Positions 34,253 to 42,709 of a stretch of 64,000 nt of DNA are shown piece after piece. The notes beneath the pieces were generated by a model. It made no database searches and had not been told where the DNA came from. It saw only the letters and a program-made list of their open reading frames with translations. The stretch is from the NCBI GenBank assembly GCA_039818665.1, contig JBCBTJ010000007.1, positions 1-64,000 on the forward strand. Direction: 5' to 3'. This DNA comes from JBCBTJ01 sp039818665 (GTDB taxonomy: Bacteria; Pseudomonadota; Alphaproteobacteria; Caulobacterales; Hyphomonadaceae). A program made the position numbers and the translations under genes. Every line of letters begins with the position of its first letter. The stretch's first letter is position 1.

Positions 34253-35203
34253 ATGTCTGCCTCCGCCCGCCTCCGCCTCGCCTTCATGGGATCGCCGGAC
34301 TTCGCGGTGCCGACCCTGGAAGCTCTTATCGACGCCGGACACGATATTGTCTGCGTTTACACACAACCGCCGAAACCGGCGGGCCGCGGAAAAAAGATGC
34401 GCCCGACGCCGGTGCAGCGCGCCGCGGAAGCGAGAGGAATCGAAGCCCGAACCCCGAGATCTCTGAAGCCGCGCGACGCGCAGCGCGACTTCGCGGCGCT
34501 GGACTTGGACGCCGCAATCGTCGCCGCCTACGGTCTGATCCTGCCGCAGGCCGTGCTTGATGCGCCGCGGCTTGGATGCATCAACCTCCACGGCTCGCTG
34601 CTCCCGCGCTGGCGCGGGGCCGCGCCGATACAGCGGGCGATCATGGCCGGCGACGAGATCACCGGCGTTCAAGCGATGATCATGGACGCGGGACTGGACA
34701 CAGGCCCGGTATTGGCGACTGAAACAACGCGGATCTTTCCATTCGACACCGCCGGCGACCTGCACGACCGCCTCGCCGAGCTTGGCGCGGAACTTATGCC
34801 GCGCGCGCTCGCGGGATTGGCGGAGGGCCGCCTTGCGCCCAAGCCCCAAGCCGTGGACGGCGCGACCTACGCCAACAAGATCACCGCCGACGATCTGAGG
34901 ATCGACTGGACCCGTCCGGCGGCTGAGGTGGATCGCCAGATTCGCGGTCTCGCGCCCGCGCCTGGCGCTTGGTTTGAGTGGACGCCGCGCGGCGAAGCCG
35001 CGCCAATCCGAATGAAGGCGCTGCTGTCTTCGCGCGAGGATCAGAGCGGACCGCCGGGCCAATTGCTGGACGATGCGCTCTTGGTAGCGTGCGGCGACGG
35101 CGCCGTGCGTCTGCGCCGCGTCCAGCGTCCTGGCCGAGGGCCGATGGATGCGGATGCATTCCTGCGCGGCTCTCAAATCGCGAAGGGCGATCGGTTTGGC
35201 TAA
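34253..35203 (+). CDS. fmt: Methionyl-tRNA formyltransferase
   Basis: Predicted 316 residues from ATG 34253 (MSASARLRLAFMGSPDF). The 10-formyl-THF site SLLPRWRGAAPIQRAI with catalytic Asn/His in INLHGSLLP is clear, and the C-terminal tRNA-binding beta domain follows (ANKITADDLRIDW). Adds a formyl group to initiator Met-tRNA. The frame overlaps def upstream but no start there is supported. About 80 bp separate it from truA. Confidence 0.95.
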   Translation: MSASARLRLAFMGSPDFAVPTLEALIDAGHDIVCVYTQPPKPAGRGKKMRPTPVQRAAEARGIEARTPRSLKPRDAQRDFAALDLDAAIVAAYGLILPQAVLDAPRLGCINLHGSLLPRWRGAAPIQRAIMAGDEITGVQAMIMDAGLDTGPVLATETTRIFPFDTAGDLHDRLAELGAELMPRALAGLAEGRLAPKPQAVDGATYANKITADDLRIDWTRPAAEVDRQIRGLAPAPGAWFEWTPRGEAAPIRMKALLSSREDQSGPPGQLLDDALLVACGDGAVRLRRVQRPGRGPMDADAFLRGSQIAKGDRFG

Positions 35204-35284
35204 CCTCGGAACGTGGCCGGCCAGTGCGGCGATGGCGCGCGACTTTGGCGGGCGAGCCCGATCTGGGCGCGCCGGAGCCGACTG

Positions 35285-36028
35285 ATGCCGCGCTACCGCT
35301 TGTTGCTTGAATATGACGGCCGGCCGTTCTCGGGCTGGCAGACCCAGGCCGACGCGCCCTCGGTGCAAGCCGCGCTTGAGCGCGCAGCCAGCGCGTTAAA
35401 TGGCGCGCCTGTCGCCGTGATCGGCGCGGGACGAACCGATTCCGGCGTGCACGCGACGGGTCAGGCCGCTCATCTCGACATGCAGAAACACTTCGCCGCC
35501 GACACCATCGCCGACGCGCTCAACGCCCACCTGCGGCCCGCGCCGATCGCTATATTGAAGGCGTGGGAGGTCTCCGACGCCTTCCACGCCCGCTTCAGCG
35601 CCCGGTCGCGGCGCTATCGATACGTCATCGTCAATCGCCGCGCAGATTTGGCGCTCGAGCGTGGATTGGCTTGGCGGGTTCCCGGGTCCCTCGACGCCGT
35701 CGCCATGCATTCCGCCGCCCAAATCCTGGTCGGCGAACATGACTTCACCACCTTCCGCGACGCCCAATGCCAGGCGGCGAGCCCGGTCAAAACAGTGGAT
35801 GCGATCGACATCGCACGCGAGGATGATCGCATCTCGGCGAGGTTCTCCGCGCGATCTTTTCTGCACCGCCAGGTCCGCTCCTTTATGGGATCGCTTGTCG
35901 AGATCGGCCGCGGGCGTCGGGATGCGGCTTGGCTGGGTGAAATTCTCGCCGCCGCGGACCGCGCCGCCTGCGGGCCGGTCGCGCCCCCGAGCGGCCTGTA
36001 CCTCGATCGGGTGGACTACGACACATGA
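35285..36028 (+). CDS. truA: tRNA pseudouridine(38-40) synthase TruA
   Basis: Predicted 247 residues from ATG 35285. The catalytic aspartate lies in GAGRTDSGVHATGQ, the start YRLLLEYDGRPFSGWQ is typical, and FLHRQVRSFMGSLVEIGRG marks the C-terminal half. Converts U38-40 in the anticodon arm to pseudouridine. The next gene begins with a 4-bp ATGA overlap, so they are translated together. Confidence 0.97.
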   Translation: MPRYRLLLEYDGRPFSGWQTQADAPSVQAALERAASALNGAPVAVIGAGRTDSGVHATGQAAHLDMQKHFAADTIADALNAHLRPAPIAILKAWEVSDAFHARFSARSRRYRYVIVNRRADLALERGLAWRVPGSLDAVAMHSAAQILVGEHDFTTFRDAQCQAASPVKTVDAIDIAREDDRISARFSARSFLHRQVRSFMGSLVEIGRGRRDAAWLGEILAAADRAACGPVAPPSGLYLDRVDYDT

Positions 36029-36585
36029 TCGATGATCGCCGCCGCATCGTCTTATCCGGATGTTCGGGCGGCGGAAAATCCACGCTGCTCGCCGCGCTCG
36101 CGCGGCGCGGATTCGCAGTCTTTGAAGAGCCGGGGCGCCGCATCGTTCGAGAGCAAAGGGCGACGGGCGGACAGGCGCTGCCGGATGTCGACCCGGCCGC
36201 CTTCCTCACCTTGACCGCGGAATTGGCGAGACGGGACTTCGAAGCCGCGCCTCCCGGGCCTTCGTTCTTCGATCGATCGGTAGTCGACGCCGCAGCTGGG
36301 TTTGACGCCATCGAATCCGCCAAGCCCGCTTCCGTGGCGGCGGCGGAAGCGGCGTGTCGATACGACGAGGCGGTCTTCCTGGCGCCGCCGTGGCCGGAGA
36401 TTTTCGAGCAAGACGCGGAACGCACGCACGATTTCGCATCCGCCGAGACGGAATATGACCGCCTTTGCGAGGCCTATCCCAAGCGCGGCTACAAAACCAT
36501 CATTCTTCCCAAGGTCGACATCGAATCGCGCGTTAAGTTTGTTCTCGCCGAAATCGGACTCTCAAACAAGAAAATCAACTTCTAA
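36025..36585 (+). CDS. Small P-loop ATPase (AAA_28/NadR-like)
   Basis: Predicted 186 residues. Walker A is SGCSGGGKSTLLAAL at about 11-25. A DRS segment (FFDRSVVDA) and an arginine-bearing lid region (ERTHDFASAETEYDRLCEAY) resemble the AAA_28 group, whose members phosphorylate or sense small molecules and include NadR kinase. Target unknown. Overlaps truA by 4 bp and is followed, 50 bp later, by the first gene of the polysaccharide locus. Confidence 0.75.
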   Translation: MIDDRRRIVLSGCSGGGKSTLLAALARRGFAVFEEPGRRIVREQRATGGQALPDVDPAAFLTLTAELARRDFEAAPPGPSFFDRSVVDAAAGFDAIESAKPASVAAAEAACRYDEAVFLAPPWPEIFEQDAERTHDFASAETEYDRLCEAYPKRGYKTIILPKVDIESRVKFVLAEIGLSNKKINF

Positions 36586-36635
36586 GCGCTTATTTCGACG
36601 CCCGCCGCGATCAAGATTGTGCTTAGGAGGACGGC

Positions 36636-37274
36636 GTGGATCTCGCTTGCCACGATATAGACGCGCCGGCGCGTGCTGGCGGCAGCGTCGCCGCCGCGCG
36701 CAGACGGCGCTCGGCGGACGCAAAGCGCGGTTTTGATATCGTTGCGGGTTGCTGCCTGCTCATCTTATCTCTCCCCGCGCTGGCGACGGCCAGCCTCTTG
36801 ATCCGGCTGACATCGCGGGGCCCTTGCCTTTTTTGGTCGGAGCGCGTCGGGCGCGATGGACGCGCTTTCGCGCTTCCAAAGCTACGCACCATGCGTGTCG
36901 GCGCGCCTCTGGCGCCGCGCGAAACGATGTTCGAAAGCGACGCCGTGACGCCAATCGGCGGCTGGCTGCGACGGACGAGTTTGGACGAACTGCCGCAGCT
37001 GTGGTGCGTGGTCTGGGGAGACATGAGCTTGGTCGGCCCGCGTCCTCTGCTCGCAGAGGACGACGGCGTCCGCGAGCGGGCTCGGCTTGGGTACCGTCAT
37101 ACGGCCCGGCCCGGCTTGACGGGCCTTGCCCAGATCAGAGGGCGCAACCGCGTGTCGCCGCGCCGAAAGGCCCTATACGATCGTTTCTATGCGGAGCATA
37201 CGTCATTGGGCCTCGACGCCAAAATCCTCGCCGCGACGGTGAGAAAAGTCATTCAGCGGGCGGACGTGCTCTAG
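36636..37274 (+). CDS. Initiating sugar-phosphate transferase (WcaJ/PssY-type small PGT)
   Basis: Predicted 212 residues. GTG 36636 has AGGAGG 5 nt upstream. A single N-terminal membrane (re-entrant) helix (about 32-58) precedes the monotopic phosphoglycosyl-transferase core: LFWSERVGRDGRAFALPKLRTM, SLDELPQLWCVVWGDMSLVGPRP and YRHTARPGLTGLAQIRGR. It would move a sugar-1-phosphate to undecaprenyl phosphate, the first step of repeat-unit building on the cytoplasmic face. It ends in a 4-bp convergent overlap with the epimerase gene. Confidence 0.93.
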   Translation: MDLACHDIDAPARAGGSVAAARRRRSADAKRGFDIVAGCCLLILSLPALATASLLIRLTSRGPCLFWSERVGRDGRAFALPKLRTMRVGAPLAPRETMFESDAVTPIGGWLRRTSLDELPQLWCVVWGDMSLVGPRPLLAEDDGVRERARLGYRHTARPGLTGLAQIRGRNRVSPRRKALYDRFYAEHTSLGLDAKILAATVRKVIQRADVL

Positions 37275-38266
37275 CCCGTCGCCAGCCGATAGCGGAAATA
37301 GTCGATGGTTTCTTTCAAGCCGTCGCGGGCGTCGACGCGCGGCCGCCAATCGAGAGTCGCCTCCGCGCTCGAGATATCGGGCTGGCGCTGACGCGGGTCG
37401 TCCTGAGGCAGATCGCGATACTCAATCGACGAGGTCGACCCGGACAGCTCCAAGATCAGCTCCGCCAGAGCCCTGATCGTCAACTCGCTCGGATTGCCGA
37501 GATTCATGGGTCCGGTCACGTTATCGGTCGCGGCCATCAGCTTGATCACGCCGTCGATTAAATCGTCGACATAGCAGAACGATCTGGTCTGCGACCCGTC
37601 GCCGTAAAGCGTGATCGGCTCGCCGTTGAGCGCTTGCACAATAAAATTCGATACGACGCGTCCATCGGCCGGATGCATTCGCGGCCCGTAGGTGTTGAAG
37701 ATCCGGGCCACACGGATGTTCAGCCGGTGTTGACGGTAATAGTCGAAGAACAGCGTCTCCGCGCACCGTTTCCCCTCATCGTAGCATGACCGAGGCCCAA
37801 TCGGATTCACGTTGCCCCAATAGTCCTCTGTCTGCGGATGGATTGCGGGATCGCCGTACACCTCGCTCGTAGATGCTTGAAGAATTTTCGCGCGCAGTCG
37901 TTTGGCCAGGCCCAGCATATTGATGGCGCCGTGTACGGACGTCTTCGTGGTTTGGACAGGGTCGTGCTGGTAGTGGAGCGGCGAGGCCGGACAAGCGAAA
38001 TTGTAGATCTCGTCGACTTCCACATAGAGCGGGAAACAGATGTCGTGACGAACAAACTCAAACCGCGGCTGGCCGATCAAGTGCTCGATGTTGCGTTTGT
38101 CGCCCGTAAACAGATTGTCCGCGCATAGAACCTCGCAATCGTCTTGTAGCAATCGATCTATGAGGTGCGACCCCAAGAAGCCGGCGCCGCCGGTCACAAG
38201 GATGCGTTGTCGACCATATTCCGTGCGCAAGGCGGCCCCGCTGCGTAACTGCGAACCCGCGCCCAA
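37271..38266 (-). CDS. UDP-glucuronate decarboxylase (UXS-type SDR)
   Basis: Predicted 331 residues; TTG at 38266 is used because no ATG/GTG lies before the Rossmann motif. NAD-binding TGGAGFLGSHL, NLFTGDKRNIEHL, NFACPASPLHYQ, active-site SCYDEGKR (YxxxK) and ARIFNTYGPRMHP are all hallmarks of UDP-glucuronic-acid decarboxylase, which makes UDP-xylose (or UDP-4-keto-pentose) from UDP-GlcA. Placed in the polysaccharide locus, opposite to the flanking genes. A role in supplying xylose to the repeat unit is inferred. Confidence 0.88.
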   Translation of the reverse strand: MGAGSQLRSGAALRTEYGRQRILVTGGAGFLGSHLIDRLLQDDCEVLCADNLFTGDKRNIEHLIGQPRFEFVRHDICFPLYVEVDEIYNFACPASPLHYQHDPVQTTKTSVHGAINMLGLAKRLRAKILQASTSEVYGDPAIHPQTEDYWGNVNPIGPRSCYDEGKRCAETLFFDYYRQHRLNIRVARIFNTYGPRMHPADGRVVSNFIVQALNGEPITLYGDGSQTRSFCYVDDLIDGVIKLMAATDNVTGPMNLGNPSELTIRALAELILELSGSTSSIEYRDLPQDDPRQRQPDISSAEATLDWRPRVDARDGLKETIDYFRYRLATG

Positions 38267-38307
38267 ACCACGCGCGCCGCCGCTCCGTCAAGCGCAAAGC
38301 TAGAAAG

Positions 38308-38766
38308 CTACGGACTGATCGGCGCGCCGGCCTCGCCCGACCCGGCGAGCGCCAACGCTCCGGCCGATGCGACCAAAATGCCGGCGGCTGCGACGATTGG
38401 TGAAATGGCGTCAGGCGATGCGGCGCCGCCTTCGGCCGCCGCATCGGCGTGCGCCGCGAACAATCGCGTCGACTCATCGCCGCAAAACGCGCTGTCGATC
38501 ACAATCATTGAGGACGGTTCCAGGGTGGCCGAGCAGCCCGACGCGGCAAGCCGCGCCGCCCCTGAAGCGCGGGCGACGACCCGGTCGCCAGCAAATAGCA
38601 GCGCGCCTGCGTCAAGCTCAACCACCCCGTTGGCGCGAACCACCACCACGCTCCCACGCTCACCTTCGATTGAAATGACCTCCCCCACAGGTTGCGCCGC
38701 AGCGCCATACAATGAGGCCGCTCCGATAATGAGATTGGCTTTAGCGAAACTGTAGCGGAGCATCAT
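38308..38766 (-). CDS. Small secreted FecR-like protein
   Basis: Predicted 152 residues from ATG 38766, with AGGG 7 nt upstream. Signal peptide ends around ASLYGAAAQ. A beta-rich part (GEVISIEGERGSVVVVR, then AGDRVVARASGAARL) resembles FecR-type domains. A glycine/alanine-rich hydrophobic tail (IVAAAGILVASAGALALAG) could anchor it in a membrane. No function is assigned. Lies 41 bp from the start of the decarboxylase gene on the same strand, so they may share a transcript. Confidence 0.65.
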   Translation of the reverse strand: MMLRYSFAKANLIIGAASLYGAAAQPVGEVISIEGERGSVVVVRANGVVELDAGALLFAGDRVVARASGAARLAASGCSATLEPSSMIVIDSAFCGDESTRLFAAHADAAAEGGAASPDAISPIVAAAGILVASAGALALAGSGEAGAPISP

Positions 38767-38829
38767 ACGCACACCCTAGGCAGATCAGCGCGACGGCGCC
38801 ACATCGGCAAGTAAAAAAGTTATCTCAGA

Positions 38830-38858
38830 TTGACTTCGTGAAGGCCGCGCGCCTATCG
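38830..38858 (+). promoter_or_regulatory. Candidate sigma-70 promoter for the wlb-wbp operon
   Basis: TTGACT at 38830-38835, a 17-bp spacer, and CTATCG at 38853-38858 form a good housekeeping-type promoter by alphaproteobacterial standards. It lies about 165 bp upstream of the apparent start of the first gene in the long 39-54 kb operon. Found by eye; no mapping data. Confidence 0.45.
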
Positions 38859-39022
38859 TCGCAACCAAGCTATTCCAGCTTTTCCCGGGGCGGCGCGCTG
38901 TCACCCTGAGTGCGGCAGCTTGGACCAAAAACATCTCATTCGTTCTTTCTGACGACGCCAGCGCGGGCGTCCCACAGCCCGAATTCGACCGTGGCGATGG
39001 GCCGGGGCTACGATTTGCGCTC

Positions 39023-40009
39023 GTGGGCTGTGGCCGCATCGCGCAACGCCACGCATTCCACATCCGCCAGTTGGGCCGATTGATCGCGACCTGCGACATT
39101 GACCTTGCGAAAGCCCAAAGACTTGGAAAGCCGGCGGCGGCTTATGAAGACATCGACCAGATGCTTGCGCGCCACGCCGATCATATCGATGTCGTCGTCG
39201 TCTGCACGCCGAACGGCCGCCACGCCGATCACGCGGTCTCGGCGCTAAAGGCCGGCTGCCACGTGCTTTGCGAGAAGCCCATGGCGGTCACAGTCGCGGC
39301 GTGCGGTGAGATGATCAAAGCGGCGGAACGGGCCAATCGCCGCCTCTTCATCGTCAAGCAAAGCCGCTACAATCCTCCGGTCCGCAAGATCAAGGACCTG
39401 ATTGACGACGGCGTCCTCGGCCGCCTCTACTCCGCGCACTTGAATTGCTTTTGGAACCGCAGCGCCGAGTATTACGCAGAGCCGTGGAAAGGGTCGATCG
39501 AACTCGACGGCGGGACGCTTTTCACGCAGTTCAGCCACTTTCTCGATCTTCTGCTCTGGCTGGCGGGCGATGTGAAAGATGTCGCCGCGTTCACGGGGAC
39601 TTTCGCGCGCCAGGAACAGGTGGAGTTCGAAGACGCCGGGGCGGCGATCTTACGGTTCCAGTCTGGCGCGATCGGCAGCGTCGCGTTCACGATCAACGCC
39701 CACGAACGGAATATGGAGGGCTCCCTTACTTTGATCTGCGAGCGCGGCACGGTGAAAATCGGCGGCCAATATCTGAACGAGCTCGAATACCAGAACATCG
39801 AAAACCACCGCATCGAAGGCCTGCCGGAAGGCCGGCCCCCAAACGAGTACGGCCACTACCAAGGCGCGATGTCCAACCATGAGGCGGTGTACGAGAATTT
39901 GATCGATGTGCTCGATCGGAACGGCGTCATCACCACCGCGGGCTACGAGGCGATGAAAACGGTCGAGCTCATCACCCGGATCTACGAGACCGCCCGTGGC
40001 CGAACCTAG
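39023..40009 (+). CDS. wlbA: Gfo/Idh/MocA oxidoreductase, WlbA-like (UDP-GlcNAcA 3-dehydrogenase)
   Basis: Predicted at least 328 residues from GTG 39023. The Rossmann fingerprint GCGRIAQRHAFHIRQL begins at this codon, but the first beta strand (RFALV) lies upstream in the same open frame, where no ATG, GTG or TTG occurs, so the true start is unclear. CEKPMAV and LDGGTLFTQFSHFLDLL are typical of this family. It oxidises C3 of UDP-N-acetylglucosaminuronate. wlbB and wlbC follow, completing the three-step set. Confidence 0.85.
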   Translation: MGCGRIAQRHAFHIRQLGRLIATCDIDLAKAQRLGKPAAAYEDIDQMLARHADHIDVVVVCTPNGRHADHAVSALKAGCHVLCEKPMAVTVAACGEMIKAAERANRRLFIVKQSRYNPPVRKIKDLIDDGVLGRLYSAHLNCFWNRSAEYYAEPWKGSIELDGGTLFTQFSHFLDLLLWLAGDVKDVAAFTGTFARQEQVEFEDAGAAILRFQSGAIGSVAFTINAHERNMEGSLTLICERGTVKIGGQYLNELEYQNIENHRIEGLPEGRPPNEYGHYQGAMSNHEAVYENLIDVLDRNGVITTAGYEAMKTVELITRIYETARGRT

Positions 40010-40466
40010 TCGTCGTTCGATCGAGATGCGCGACGTGCGCTTTGGCGAAGGCGTCACCATCGTCGATCCGGTGAACCTCTATGACTGCGAGATCGGAGAC
40101 GATTGCTTCATCGGCCCCTTTGTTGAGATCCAACAAGGGGTGCGCATCGGCGTCGGGTGCCGCATCCAATCGCACACGTTTCTTTGCGAAGGCGTGCGCC
40201 TTGGGGCCCGATGCTTCATCGCCCATGGCGTGATGTTCGTGAACGATCTGTTCAAGACGGACGAGCCAGCGCGGGGCGATCGATCCTTGTGGGGCGAGAC
40301 CATCGTCGGAGACGACGTTTCAATTGGCAGCGGCGCGGTCGTCCTCCCCGTCGCAATTTGCGCGCGCACTGTCATCGGCGCCGGCGCTGTCGTGACCAAG
40401 TCGATTTCAAAGCCCGGAGTCTACGCCGGCAATCCGGCGAAATGGCTGCGGGGCCTCAAGGCTTAG
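39996..40466 (+). CDS. wlbB: Left-handed beta-helix N-acetyltransferase, WlbB/WbpD-like
   Basis: Predicted 156 residues. Hexapeptide repeats run through residues about 12-140 (CEIGDDCFIGPFVEIQ, RIGVGCRIQ, IVGDDVSIGSGAVV), with AHGVMFVNDLF as the likely catalytic-loop region. It acetylates the 3-amino group of UDP-2-acetamido-3-amino-2,3-dideoxyglucuronate. The start GTG overlaps wlbA by 14 bp; ATG 40026 is an alternative. wlbC follows 3 bp later. Confidence 0.87.
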   Translation: MAEPSRRSIEMRDVRFGEGVTIVDPVNLYDCEIGDDCFIGPFVEIQQGVRIGVGCRIQSHTFLCEGVRLGARCFIAHGVMFVNDLFKTDEPARGDRSLWGETIVGDDVSIGSGAVVLPVAICARTVIGAGAVVTKSISKPGVYAGNPAKWLRGLKA

Positions 40467-40469
40467 ACG

Positions 40470-41588
40470 GTGAAGTTCGTCGACCTAAACGCCGACTACG
40501 CCCATCACAAGCCGGAGATCGACGCCGCTATGGCACGCGTGATCGCGGACGGCGCTTATGTCCGTGGACGGCATGTCAGGCAGTTCGAGTCCGATTTCGC
40601 CGCGCTCGTCGGCGCGCGCTTCTGCGTGTCGTGCGCGAGCGGTTCGGACGCGCTCTACATCGCCCTGAAAGCGCTCGGCCTGAAGGCCGGAGACGAAGTA
40701 CTGACCCCCGCGTTCAGCTGGATTGCAACCGCGGCGGCGGTCACACAAGCTGGGGGAAAACCCGTGTTCTGCGATATCGAACGGGATAGCTTCACCATCG
40801 ATCCGGCCGAGATCGAAGCGCGGATCACATCGCGAACGCGCGGGATCATCGCCGTTCATCTCTACGGTCAGTCCGCAGACATGGACCGCGTTATGGAGAT
40901 CGCCCGGCGCCACGATCTGTGGGTGATCGAAGACTGCGCCCAGGCGCCGCTTGCACGCTTCAGCGGCAAGCCCGTCGGCGGCTTCGGCGACATCGCGACC
41001 TACTCGTTCTACCCAACGAAAAACCTGGGCGCCCTGGGAGACGCGGGCAGTCTGACGACGCAACGCGCCGACATCGCCGAGTTTGCTCGCGCCTTCGCCG
41101 ATCATGGCGGCAAGAATCAGCACGTCCTAGAGGGCGTGAACAGCCGGATGGACGGCGTTCAAGCGGCGATCCTATCGGCGAAGATCCCCAAACTGAGAGC
41201 GTTCAACGCGCGCCGCCGTCGCATTGCGCAGGGGTATGACGATCGGCTCGGCGGCCTCGAAGGCGTGCAGATCCCCGCGCGCAGGCCGCATGCGGAGCAT
41301 GTTTACCATCTATACGTCGTCAAGTCCGCCGCGCGCGCGCCGCTGCAAGCTGCGCTCGCAGCCGCCGGCGTTCCAACCGCGGTGCAGTACCCTAAACCGC
41401 TGCCGCTCTACCCCGCATATCGCCGCTTTGGCCACCGGCCGCAGGACTTCCCGGCGGCTTGCGAGGCGGCGGCGCGCGTCGTGTCTCTTCCATTGCATCC
41501 GTACCTGGAGGAGAGCGATGTCAATCGCGTCGCTGGCGTCGTTTTGGGGCACCTCAAAGGCCGATCGCACGCGGAGAGCGCGGCGTGA
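40470..41588 (+). CDS. wlbC: DegT/DnrJ/EryC1 aminotransferase, WlbC/WbpE-like
   Basis: Predicted 372 residues. The PLP lysine is K184 in YPTKNLGALGD. Other marks are SGSDALYIALKALG and VIEDCAQAP. Transfers an amino group to C3 of the 3-keto sugar made by WlbA; WlbB then acetylates it, giving UDP-2,3-diacetamido-2,3-dideoxyglucuronate. Start GTG 40470. Its stop overlaps the next start (GTGA). UDP-GlcNAc 6-dehydrogenase, needed to supply the substrate, is not in the window. Confidence 0.92.
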   Translation: MKFVDLNADYAHHKPEIDAAMARVIADGAYVRGRHVRQFESDFAALVGARFCVSCASGSDALYIALKALGLKAGDEVLTPAFSWIATAAAVTQAGGKPVFCDIERDSFTIDPAEIEARITSRTRGIIAVHLYGQSADMDRVMEIARRHDLWVIEDCAQAPLARFSGKPVGGFGDIATYSFYPTKNLGALGDAGSLTTQRADIAEFARAFADHGGKNQHVLEGVNSRMDGVQAAILSAKIPKLRAFNARRRRIAQGYDDRLGGLEGVQIPARRPHAEHVYHLYVVKSAARAPLQAALAAAGVPTAVQYPKPLPLYPAYRRFGHRPQDFPAACEAAARVVSLPLHPYLEESDVNRVAGVVLGHLKGRSHAESAA

Positions 41589-42709
41589 AAGCGCTGATTC
41601 TCCATTACGCCAATCCGGGAGCGTGCCCGCCGATCATGCGGGTCGGGAGGCTATTGCGACGGCGGGGTCACAGGGTGCGCGTGATCGGCCTCGCCAGGGC
41701 TGCGGATCTTTATTTGTCGACCCCGAAGGACTGCGCCGACGAGCTGCGATTGGTGGGGGGAAAGACTCATCGCCGGGGATGGGATCTCATCCGCTTCGCC
41801 CTCGCCATCGCCTCCGCACTCATCCGGTTTCGACCCGATGTCGTGTATGTGTCGGATCCTCGGACCTGCGTCGCTTTCTCCATCTTCGGTCATCTGACGT
41901 CGGCCAAGATCATTTATCACGAACATGACGCGCCAAGAGCGGGCGACGTCAAAGCACAACGTTTGGCGCGATCGCTTGTCGCTCGGAAGGCGATCGCCTG
42001 CATCACGCCGAACGAAATGCGGAGCCGGCTTCTTGCCGAGAGCGCAGCGCGAGGACGTCCCGTATTGACCGTTTGGAACTGCCCGGATCAGGCAGACCTC
42101 GAGCGACTGACACGCCACCAGGGCGAGGCCGCCGCGCGACCTATTCGCGTGGTCTACGCCGGCTCCCTCGGCGCGGCGAAGACGCCGCACGCCTTGTTGG
42201 AGGCTTTGGCGCTCGCCCCCGCAGCACGGCTTTCGCTGATCGGTTACGAGACGCGATCGGCGCGGGGATTCAGCGACGCTTTCCGTGCGAAAGCCAAAGC
42301 GTTGGGCGTGGGCGACCGCGTAACTATAGAAGGCCCCTTGGACCACGCCGCCTTGCTTCTGCGTTTGCCGCGCTTCCACGCGGCCTTTGTCGCATTTCCT
42401 TTGGACACGGACGACGCGAACCTCCTCCACATGGCGGGCGCGTCCAATAAGACGTTCGAGGCGCTCGCCGGCGGGCTCGGCTTGATCGTCAACACGTCCG
42501 AGGCTTGGCGCACCATGTTCGTCGACCGTGGCGTCGCGCTCGCTTGCGACCCGAGCGACGCGCACAGTATCGCGATCGCGTTGAATACGCTCGCCAAAGA
42601 CGCGCAGGGGCTTCGGCGCATGGCTGAGCGGGGGCGGCGCCTCGTGCAAACCCATTGGCGGTTTGAGCGCCAGTTTGAGAAAGCCCTTCCCTATTTGGAG
42701 GCCGCCTGA
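41585..42709 (+). CDS. Glycosyltransferase family 4
   Basis: Predicted 374 residues from GTG 41585, which overlaps the wlbC stop by 4 bp. The N-terminus ALILHYANPGACPPIMRVGRLL, VYVSDPRTCVAF, IIYHEHDAP and the strand VYAGSLGAAKTPHALLEAL form a GT-B fold, with a late ASNKTFEALAGGL resembling the EX7E region. Substrates are not predictable; it should add one sugar to the repeat unit. Followed directly by another GT4. Confidence 0.85.
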   Translation: MKALILHYANPGACPPIMRVGRLLRRRGHRVRVIGLARAADLYLSTPKDCADELRLVGGKTHRRGWDLIRFALAIASALIRFRPDVVYVSDPRTCVAFSIFGHLTSAKIIYHEHDAPRAGDVKAQRLARSLVARKAIACITPNEMRSRLLAESAARGRPVLTVWNCPDQADLERLTRHQGEAAARPIRVVYAGSLGAAKTPHALLEALALAPAARLSLIGYETRSARGFSDAFRAKAKALGVGDRVTIEGPLDHAALLLRLPRFHAAFVAFPLDTDDANLLHMAGASNKTFEALAGGLGLIVNTSEAWRTMFVDRGVALACDPSDAHSIAIALNTLAKDAQGLRRMAERGRRLVQTHWRFERQFEKALPYLEAA

